This document shows positions 5,949 to 12,619 of a stretch of 14,894 nucleotides of DNA, one piece after another. Source of the DNA: Phycisphaerae bacterium (GTDB taxonomy: Bacteria; Planctomycetota; Phycisphaerae; Phycisphaerales; SM1A02); the NCBI GenBank assembly GCA_002690755.1, contig NZFT01000054.1, positions 14,557 to 29,450 on the forward strand. The letters run 5' to 3'. Under the pieces are notes generated by a model. That model saw only the letters and a program-made list of their open reading frames with translations. It made no database searches and was not told where the DNA came from. Both the position numbers and the translations under genes were made by a program. How positions within the stretch are numbered: position 1 is the first letter of the stretch; each line of letters begins with the position of its first letter.

Positions 5949-5996
5949 CGGTGTGGGACGTTTCATTTCAAATGTTCGATCACGAAGCGTGCGGTG

Positions 5997-7118
5997 TCAC
6001 TTCGACTTGCTGAGGTTTCCGAGCGGCTGGATGTCCGCGGCCTTGAACGCGGCGGGCAGATCGACATGGCACGAGCGGCCGGTCTTGATGATGTAGTCCT
6101 GGTGATAGTCCTCGGCGGGCCAGAACGTCTTCGTCGGTTCGATCTCGGTGACGATCTTCCGTCCGCTGAAGCGGGCGGCGGTGGCGACTTCGGCCTTCAC
6201 GCTGGACGCGACCGCCAGCTGCTCGGGGCCCACCGTGTAGATTCCGGACCGATATTGCGTGCCGAAGTCCGGGCCCTGGCGATTGAGCTGGGTCGGATCA
6301 TGAAGGAAGAGGAAGAAGCGGACCAATTTCTCGTAGGAGACCTTTTTGGGGTCGAAGACCACCTTCACGCTTTCCGCGTGACCGGTGTCCCCGGTGCAGA
6401 TCTGACGGTAGGTGGGGTTGTCGATGCGACCCTGCTGATAGCCGCTTTCGACCGAGATGACGCCGGGGATCTGCTGGAAGCCATATTCCACGCCCCAGAA
6501 GCAGCCGCCGGCGAAGTAAGCGGTCTCGAGCGCGAGGGGCCGGCTTTCCACCGGCACCTCTTCACCCTTCTCCACGAAGGCCAGGGCTTCGCTGTTGAGG
6601 CAGTACCGTTGACCGGTCGGCGGAGGGCCGTCGGGGAAGACATGGCCGAGGTGTGAGCCACAACGGGCGCACTCGATCTCGACGCGAACCATTCCAAAGG
6701 ACTCATCGGTCTTCTCGGTCACGTGGTCGGCGTCGAAGGGCGTGAAGAAGCTCGGCCAACCGGTGCCTGACGTGAACTTGTGCTCGCTCTTGAAGAGCGG
6801 CAGACCGCAGACGACACAGACGTACATGCCCTCTTTCTTGTTGTCGAGCAGCGTGCCGCAGAAGGCGGGCTCGGTGCCGGCTTTCTGGGTGATCCGGTAT
6901 TGCTCGGGCGTGAGCTTCGATGCGAGCCGCTCGACCTCGTCGCGGGAAAGCGGTGTCACGTCGTGGCCGGAGGCGGAGATGCGACGGTCGGTTTCGGAGA
7001 TGGTCATGGTGGAGGCGTCTCGTCCCGGAGGGGTGAGGGTCGGGGCCGCGGCAAGCCCGAGGCCGACCACGGCGGCAGCCGCGGTGGTGAAGAGGGTGAT
7101 GCTGATGATCGGGTGCAT
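5997..7118 (-). CDS. msrBA: Exported methionine sulfoxide reductase, MsrB-MsrA fusion
   Basis: This bifunctional enzyme reduces both methionine sulfoxide epimers. Residues 1-25 form a signal peptide or anchor (Ile/Leu/Ala-rich), so it should act in the periplasm or envelope. The MsrB domain (about 55-190) has the zinc cysteines C101/C104 and C150/C153, the SGTGWPSFF stretch, and catalytic C173 in RYCLNSEAL. C87 in the FCGTL stretch could be a resolving cysteine. The MsrA domain follows (about 198-355) with catalytic C206 in GGCFWG and the GYQQG, DPTQLNRQGPDFGTQYRS and PAEDYHQDY motifs. MsrB comes first, the reverse of the well-known MsrA-MsrB order of PilB-type proteins. The ATG at 7118 is preferred because GGAG lies 10 nt upstream; ATG 7127 has the same GGAG only 1 nt away. 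An upstream in-frame start at 7241 would overlap the preceding gene and bury the signal peptide. Confidence 0.93.
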   Translation of the reverse strand: MHPIISITLFTTAAAAVVGLGLAAAPTLTPPGRDASTMTISETDRRISASGHDVTPLSRDEVERLASKLTPEQYRITQKAGTEPAFCGTLLDNKKEGMYVCVVCGLPLFKSEHKFTSGTGWPSFFTPFDADHVTEKTDESFGMVRVEIECARCGSHLGHVFPDGPPPTGQRYCLNSEALAFVEKGEEVPVESRPLALETAYFAGGCFWGVEYGFQQIPGVISVESGYQQGRIDNPTYRQICTGDTGHAESVKVVFDPKKVSYEKLVRFFLFLHDPTQLNRQGPDFGTQYRSGIYTVGPEQLAVASSVKAEVATAARFSGRKIVTEIEPTKTFWPAEDYHQDYIIKTGRSCHVDLPAAFKAADIQPLGNLSKSK

Positions 7119-7158
7119 CGGATTCATACTCCAAGTGGCCGTGCGGGGAGAATCGGTG

Positions 7159-7185
7159 CCGAGCCTTCGGTTCAGGTCGGCTCGG
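7159..7185 (-). promoter_or_regulatory. Stem-loop in the gap before msrBA
   Basis: CCGAGCC (7159-7165) and GGCTCGG (7179-7185) are perfect 7-bp inverted arms around a 13-nt loop, in the gap between the hydrolase stop and the msrBA start. No T-run follows on the minus strand, so it is not a convincing terminator. It may be leader RNA structure or an operator; chance pairing is possible in such GC-rich DNA. Confidence 0.3.
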
Positions 7186-7237
7186 AGGCAGGGGGTGTCC
7201 GGCCCCGGCGAGCGTCGGGATCGGGGTTTCAACCGAA

Positions 7238-8197
7238 TCACTTCGTCGGCGAAGCGTCCGTGGATCCATGATCGGCCCTCCCGGGCTCCGATCGCGATGT
7301 TTTGAGATACCGATCGATGCCAGCGAGGTTCATCGAAATGCCTCGGTCGTCCAGATAGGTCGCTCGAGCACCCGGTCCGACGCCTGCATTCGCGGCTCTT
7401 TCGTGGAGCCGGACCCGATATGAATCGATTCTCGCCGGCGGATCGAGCTCGGCATCGTCGACCAGACCCACCGCGAATTCAGTCTCCCAGGCGAGTTGGG
7501 CTCGCACCCGCTCCAGATGGGGGCGGGGATATCCGACCCGCCCGAAATGCGTGATCTGGAGCGAGTCGAAGCCTAGGGCGTCGATCCGGTCGAGGGAGGC
7601 GTTCCACGCGTCGGGATCGAACTCGGGGGGCGCGAGGGGGAGAATCGGATGATTCGTGCCTGGAACCCGCATCCCAGCGACGTCACCCGTGAAACAGGTG
7701 TGGTCTCCGTCGAGGGGCACCGACCAGGCATGGTGGTGTCGGGCGTGGCCCGGGGTCTCGATCGCGGTGAACTCGTGGCGTCCGTACCGGACGACCTCAC
7801 CATCCTCCGAGGGATGGATCCGATTCGCGGGGCAGGCGTGCATCTCGCCGAAGAGATGATCAAGCGCGTCGCCGTAGATTCGGCGGGCGCTGGCGTTGAG
7901 CTTGGCCGGATCCGCGAGATGACGGACGCCGAAGGGGTGGACGTGGATGTCCGCGCCGTGATCCGCGAACCAGCCCGCCGCGCCGGCATGATCGAGGTGG
8001 ATGTGGGTGAGGATCACCGCGCGGATCGACGTGGGATCGACGGATGCCGCCACGAGCGCCGCCTGCAGCGTGGCGAGCGTGCTGCTCGGACCCGACTCCA
8101 CCAGAACGGGCCCGTCTTCGGTGCGGAAGAGAAAGGATGCCGCCGCTTCGGGAACACCGCGATACGCGAGATCGATGGTGATCGGTGGCGTGGTCAT
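7238..8197 (-). CDS. Metallo-beta-lactamase-fold hydrolase
   Basis: The 319-residue protein carries the full metal-binding set of the superfamily. THIHLDH gives H65, H67, D69 and H70; H151 lies in TPGHARHHHAW, D172 in FTGDVAG, and H217 in THFGR. This predicts a two-zinc (or iron/zinc) hydrolase resembling the glyoxalase II-like branch. No signal peptide is seen, so it should be cytoplasmic. The substrate (thioester, lactone or other ester) cannot be told. The ATG at 8197 overlaps the stop of the RND pump gene by 4 nt (ATGA) and has no good ribosome site, so translation is probably coupled to the pump. Residues beyond about 300 form a polar, probably disordered tail (SRSEPGRADHGSTDASPTK) not typical of the fold. 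Confidence 0.9.
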   Translation of the reverse strand: MTTPPITIDLAYRGVPEAAASFLFRTEDGPVLVESGPSSTLATLQAALVAASVDPTSIRAVILTHIHLDHAGAAGWFADHGADIHVHPFGVRHLADPAKLNASARRIYGDALDHLFGEMHACPANRIHPSEDGEVVRYGRHEFTAIETPGHARHHHAWSVPLDGDHTCFTGDVAGMRVPGTNHPILPLAPPEFDPDAWNASLDRIDALGFDSLQITHFGRVGYPRPHLERVRAQLAWETEFAVGLVDDAELDPPARIDSYRVRLHERAANAGVGPGARATYLDDRGISMNLAGIDRYLKTSRSEPGRADHGSTDASPTK

Positions 8198-11100
8198 GAC
8201 GCCGACGGACCGGGGGTGGCGTCGCCGTCCGCCGTCTTCTTCTTTCCGCCGCCGAATTCCGAGGTGCGTTGCACCACGGTGTAGAGGACCGGCACCATCA
8301 GCAGGCTGATCACCGTCGCGGCCAGCATGCCGCCGAAGACCGTGGTGCCCATGGTTCGACGACTCGCCGAACCCGCGCCCTCCGCGACCAGCAGCGGGAT
8401 GACGCCGAGGATGAAGCTGAAGGCGGTCATCAGCACCGCGCGGAAGCGGAGCCTCGCGGCGAGGATCGCGGCTTCCGCAGGCGCCACGCCTTCATCCCGT
8501 TTGCTCTTCGCGAACTCCACGATCAGAATCGAACTCTTGGCGGCGAGCCCGATCAACAGGACGATGCCCACCTGCACGTAGAGGTCGATGGGCAGTCCCG
8601 CGAACATCAGGGCCGCCACCACGCCGAGCAGGGCGGTGGGGACCGAAAGCACCACCGAGACCGGCAGCGACCAGCTTTCGTACTGGGCGGCGAGGACGAG
8701 ATAGACCAGCAGGACCGCGAGGCCGAAGATCGCGGACATCGCGCCGGAAGAGGATTTCATCTGATAGGCCATGTCCCGCCACGCGAAACCGGTTCCCGGA
8801 GGAAGTTCGGTGTCGCCGATCTGCTCCATCAGGTCGAGGGCTTCACCGCCGGAGAATCCGGGGGCGGGGCCGGCAGTGACCCGGGCGGAGGGGTAGATGT
8901 TGAAGTGGAAGACGTTCTCCGGCCCGAAGGTCTGCTTCACCGTCGCCACCGCCGACAGGGGCAGCATGTCCCCATCGCGATTGCGGATCTCGAGCGCCTC
9001 GATGTCCGCGGGCCGTGATCGGAATCTCGGTTCCGCGGAGGTTCGGACCTGATAGATGCGACCGAACGCGGAGAAGTCGTTGACGTAGTACGAACCGAGG
9101 TTCGCGCCGAGGGCCTGGAAGACGTCTTCGAGCGCCACGCCACGGGAGAGGACCTTGTCACGATCGATGTCGACGAACACCTGCGGAACGTTCGCGGAGA
9201 ACGTCGAGAACGCCCGGCCGATGCCGGACTGGGCGTTGGCGGCGAACACGTACTGGTCGACGGCGCCCTGAAGCAGGTCGAAACCGAGACCGCCCCGATC
9301 CTGGACTTCGAGGGACAGGCCGGCGCTCGCGCCGAGTCCGGGCAGGGATGGAACCGGGAACGCAACGACGGCACCTTCCTGGATGTCGGCGCCGATGCCG
9401 TTCAACTGGCGGACGATGCTCGTCTGGCCGAGCGCTTCCGAGGTCCGGTCGTTCCACGGATCGAACACCACCACGATCGTCGCGGCGTTCGCGGAGGCGG
9501 CGCCGGACAGCAGCGAATAGCCGCTGATCGCGAGCACGTCCGCGACGCCCCCGACCGCTTCGGCCGAGGCGGCGACCCGGTCGACGACCCGTTGGGTCCG
9601 TTCGGCGCTGGCGGCGTCCGGGAGCTGGATGTTCATGACGCAGTAGCCTTCATCCTCCTGGGGGACGAAGCCGGTCGGAAGCGTGGTGAACATCCAGCCG
9701 GCGCCCACCACGAGGGCGAGGAACGCGATCACCGTCAACGGCCAGATCGCGATCAGGCCCTTCACGGTCGCGGCGTACACCGAGGTGACCCGGGCGAGGA
9801 CCGCATCGAAACCGCGAAAGACGATGTTCTTCCGGTCCGAGGTCGGACGGAGCAGCACGCCGGCGAGGGCGGGGCTGAGGGTCAGGGCGTTGATCGAACT
9901 GAAGACGGTCGCGATCGAGATGGTGAGGGCGAACTGCTTCAGCAGGCTGCCGGTGATTCCGCCGATGAAGGCGGCGGGGACGAACACCGCGAGCAGGACG
10001 ATGGTGGTCGCGACCACGGGGCCGGAGACCTCCTTCATCGCCTTGAGCGCCGCTTCGCGGGGTGGCAGTTTCTCCTCGTCGAGGATCCGGGTCACGTTCT
10101 CGACGACCACGATCGCATCATCGACCACGATGCCCACCGCGAGCACGAGTCCGAAGAGCGTGAGCAGGTTGAGGCTGAAGCCGAGGGCCAGCATCACCGC
10201 GAAGGTGCCGATGAGCGAGACCGGGATGGTCACCGCCGGAATCAGCGTGGCGCGGAAGTTCTGGAGGAACACGAACACCGTCAGGATCACCAGTCCGATG
10301 GTGATCAACAGGGTGGTCTGGAGTTCGGCGAGACTGGTCCGGATGATCAGGGTGCCGTCGTAGACGATCTTGTAGTCCACCCCTTCCGGGAAGGACTTCG
10401 ACAACCGTTCCAGGGCGGCCATGCAGCCGTCGGCGACGTCGATCGCGTTGGCCCCGGGGAGCTGGTAGATCGCCAGGGTCGCGGCGGGACTGCCGTTGAG
10501 GGAGGACGCGAGGTTGTAGCTCTCGGAACCGAGCTCGATGCGGGCCACGTCGCGAAGCTTGACGAGGGTCCCGTCCCGGCCGGTGCGAAGCACGATCTCC
10601 TCGAACTCGGCGGCGGTGTTGAGGCGGCCGGTGGTGGTGACGGTGTAGTCGAAGACCTGGCCCGCCGGCGCCGGGGCGGCCCCGATCCGGCCTGCGGCGA
10701 CCTCCGCGTTCTGGGCCCGGATCGCCGCGACCACCTCGTTGGTGGTCATCCCGAGCGAGCGGATCGTCTCCGGGTCCAACCAGACCCGCATGCTGTAGCG
10801 GCCGACGCCGAAGGTCTTGATGTCGCCGACGCCGGAAACCCTGGTCAGTTCGTCGCGGAGCTGGGCTTCCGCGTAGTTGTTGAGGAACAGGGCGTCGTAC
10901 TCACCGCCCTGATCGGCGACGATCGAGGCGTAGAGGATGATGTCGGTCGACTGCTTCTTCGTCAGGACGCCCTGTCGCTGGACTTCCGAGGGAAGTTTGG
11001 GGATCGCCGAGGCGACCTTGTTCTGCACCAGCACGTTCGCGGTGTCGAGATCCGTTCCCACCTCGAAGGAGACGGTGATGACGCAGGAGCCGTCGCTGGC

Positions 11101-11349
11101 GGAGACGCTGCTCATGTAGAGCATCCCGTCCACCCCGTTGATCTCCTGTTCGAGCGGCGTCGCCACCGTCTCGCCGATGGTGGACGCGCTGGCGCCGGGG
11201 AACACCGCGGAGACCTGGATGGTCGGGGGCGCGATGTTCGGGTATCGCGCCTGCGGCAGCGCGGTGTAGGCGATCGCACCCATGATCAGGGTGACGATGG
11301 AGATGACCGAGGCGAAGATCGGTCGACGGATGAAGACGCTGCTCAACAT
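8194..11349 (-). CDS. RND efflux pump, inner-membrane transporter (HAE1/AcrB-type)
   Basis: The 1051-residue protein has the normal length and layout of the AcrB/MexB family. TM1 is near residues 10-30. A periplasmic porter domain follows, with IAPPTIQVSAVFPGASA and NGVDGMLYMSS. TM2-6 come next, then a second porter domain and TM8-12. Proton-relay residues are intact: D410-D411 in VGIVVDDAIVVVEN (AcrB D407/D408) and K938 in GLAAKSSILIVEFAK (AcrB K940). It uses the proton gradient to expel amphiphilic or hydrophobic compounds from the periplasm or inner membrane, working with the membrane-fusion protein encoded just upstream. The start ATG is 4 nt after that gene's stop. The substrate is unknown and no outer-membrane channel gene is visible; a TolC-like partner elsewhere is assumed. 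The C-terminus is a short Lys/Asp/Ser-rich tail. Confidence 0.95.
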   Translation of the reverse strand: MLSSVFIRRPIFASVISIVTLIMGAIAYTALPQARYPNIAPPTIQVSAVFPGASASTIGETVATPLEQEINGVDGMLYMSSVSASDGSCVITVSFEVGTDLDTANVLVQNKVASAIPKLPSEVQRQGVLTKKQSTDIILYASIVADQGGEYDALFLNNYAEAQLRDELTRVSGVGDIKTFGVGRYSMRVWLDPETIRSLGMTTNEVVAAIRAQNAEVAAGRIGAAPAPAGQVFDYTVTTTGRLNTAAEFEEIVLRTGRDGTLVKLRDVARIELGSESYNLASSLNGSPAATLAIYQLPGANAIDVADGCMAALERLSKSFPEGVDYKIVYDGTLIIRTSLAELQTTLLITIGLVILTVFVFLQNFRATLIPAVTIPVSLIGTFAVMLALGFSLNLLTLFGLVLAVGIVVDDAIVVVENVTRILDEEKLPPREAALKAMKEVSGPVVATTIVLLAVFVPAAFIGGITGSLLKQFALTISIATVFSSINALTLSPALAGVLLRPTSDRKNIVFRGFDAVLARVTSVYAATVKGLIAIWPLTVIAFLALVVGAGWMFTTLPTGFVPQEDEGYCVMNIQLPDAASAERTQRVVDRVAASAEAVGGVADVLAISGYSLLSGAASANAATIVVVFDPWNDRTSEALGQTSIVRQLNGIGADIQEGAVVAFPVPSLPGLGASAGLSLEVQDRGGLGFDLLQGAVDQYVFAANAQSGIGRAFSTFSANVPQVFVDIDRDKVLSRGVALEDVFQALGANLGSYYVNDFSAFGRIYQVRTSAEPRFRSRPADIEALEIRNRDGDMLPLSAVATVKQTFGPENVFHFNIYPSARVTAGPAPGFSGGEALDLMEQIGDTELPPGTGFAWRDMAYQMKSSSGAMSAIFGLAVLLVYLVLAAQYESWSLPVSVVLSVPTALLGVVAALMFAGLPIDLYVQVGIVLLIGLAAKSSILIVEFAKSKRDEGVAPAEAAILAARLRFRAVLMTAFSFILGVIPLLVAEGAGSASRRTMGTTVFGGMLAATVISLLMVPVLYTVVQRTSEFGGGKKKTADGDATPGPSAS

Positions 11350-11353
11350 GTGC

Positions 11354-12604
11354 TCAGTCGTCCCCGTTGGTGGGTTCGCTCGATTCGTGCATCGCGGCGG
11401 CGGCGGGATCGATCAGTTCGAGTGCGTCCGCGAGCGAGATCGTGGCGGGGGCGACGGTCGAGCCCGGTCGCGCCCGCAGGATCCCGTCGACGATCACCAG
11501 CGAGGTCTCGTCGAGTCCCGCCTCGATCTCCTGCAGTCCGTTCAGGGCCGCGCCCACGGTGACGCCCTGACGGGCGACCACGTCGTCCTTGTCGATCACG
11601 TAGACGTAGGCCCCGGCCATGTCGACGAGCACCGCCGATTCGGGGATCGCGAGTCTCTCTCGGGCCGGTTCCGCGAGGCGGGCTCGGACGAAGAGGCCGG
11701 GCCGGAGGAGTTCATCGGGATTGGGTACCACGCCTCGGATCGAAACCGTGCCGGTCTCGCGATTGATTTCAGGCGCCGCGAAGTCGACGACGCCGGGGTG
11801 CCCGTAGAGCCTGCCGTCCGGAAGCACGATCACGAATTCGTACTCGCCGCGACGATCGGTGTCCCGTCCGGCTTCGTTCATCCGACCCCGGTATTCGAGA
11901 TAGGCCGTCTCGGGCAGCGAGAAGTAGACGTTCATCGGGTCGATGCTGGTGATCTTGGCGAGCAGGGTCGGCTCGCCTCGGCCCACCAGATTGCCGACGC
12001 TGACGAGGTCTTCGCCGATCTGACCATCGATCGGTGACTCGATGGTCGTGTAGGCCACGTCCAGACGGCTCCGCGTCACCTGGGCCTTCGCCTGCTCGAC
12101 TTTCGCGGCGGCGACCTCCACGTTGGCTTCGGCCTCGAGGATCTCGATCTCCGTCGCCGCCCCCTTGTCGAAGGCGGCCTGGTACTTCGCGAGGACCTGG
12201 CGGGTCAGTTGCAGGCTCGCTTCGGCGCTCCGAAGATCGGCCTCGGCGATGGCGAGGTTCGCGTCGTATTCGTCGGACTCCAGCCGGAAGAGCGTTTCGC
12301 CCGTCTCGACCTTGTCACCGGGGGCGAAGTCCCGGGACTGGAGGAAACCGGAGATTCGCGCCCGGACCTCCACGGTCTCGAGGGGTTCCACCGTCGCGAC
12401 GATGTCCCGGTAGGGCGCGAACTCCCGCATCTCCGGGTGGATGGCCGTGACCTTCGGTGGCGGCGGTGCCGCGAACTCGTTGCGCTGTTCCTCGCAACCC
12501 GTGCAGGCGATCGAGGCCGTGAGGGCCGGAATCGCCGCGACCGGGAAGAGGCGTCGGAGGATCGGGCGGTGAGTTCGATGGGGGAGGGGTATCACCCGAG
12601 CCAT
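11354..12604 (-). CDS. RND efflux periplasmic adaptor (membrane-fusion protein)
   Basis: The 416-residue protein is the AcrA/MexA-type adaptor linking the pump to an outer-membrane channel. The N-terminus has an Arg-rich start, a hydrophobic core (19-33) and cysteines at 34 and 37; ALTASIAC and ACTGC are weak lipobox matches, so lipid anchoring is likely but not certain. Domains in order are a barrel-sandwich half (VEPLETVEVRARISGFLQ), a lipoyl-like FAPGDKVETGETLFRLE, an alpha-hairpin coiled coil (about 112-185, rich in Ala/Glu/Lys/Gln), the second barrel-sandwich half (ESPIDGQIGEDLVSVGNLV), a beta-barrel (DPMNVYFSLPE to LRPGLFVRA) and the membrane-proximal domain. It starts 15 nt after the peptidase stop with only a weak GGA upstream and ends 4 nt before the pump gene, consistent with one transcript. 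Confidence 0.94.
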   Translation of the reverse strand: MARVIPLPHRTHRPILRRLFPVAAIPALTASIACTGCEEQRNEFAAPPPPKVTAIHPEMREFAPYRDIVATVEPLETVEVRARISGFLQSRDFAPGDKVETGETLFRLESDEYDANLAIAEADLRSAEASLQLTRQVLAKYQAAFDKGAATEIEILEAEANVEVAAAKVEQAKAQVTRSRLDVAYTTIESPIDGQIGEDLVSVGNLVGRGEPTLLAKITSIDPMNVYFSLPETAYLEYRGRMNEAGRDTDRRGEYEFVIVLPDGRLYGHPGVVDFAAPEINRETGTVSIRGVVPNPDELLRPGLFVRARLAEPARERLAIPESAVLVDMAGAYVYVIDKDDVVARQGVTVGAALNGLQEIEAGLDETSLVIVDGILRARPGSTVAPATISLADALELIDPAAAAMHESSEPTNGDD

Positions 12605-12619
12605 GATATCCGGGGTGGA

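Noticed and set aside
7119..7241. Earlier start for the MsrB-MsrA gene at 7241
   Set aside because: It would overlap the stop of the hydrolase gene and place an Arg/Pro-rich stretch in front of a good signal peptide.
9592..11562. Long plus-strand open frame of 656 codons
   Set aside because: Antisense to the RND pump gene. Its product is a Gly/Asp/Glu/Arg/His-rich mixture with no domain, typical of an antisense shadow.
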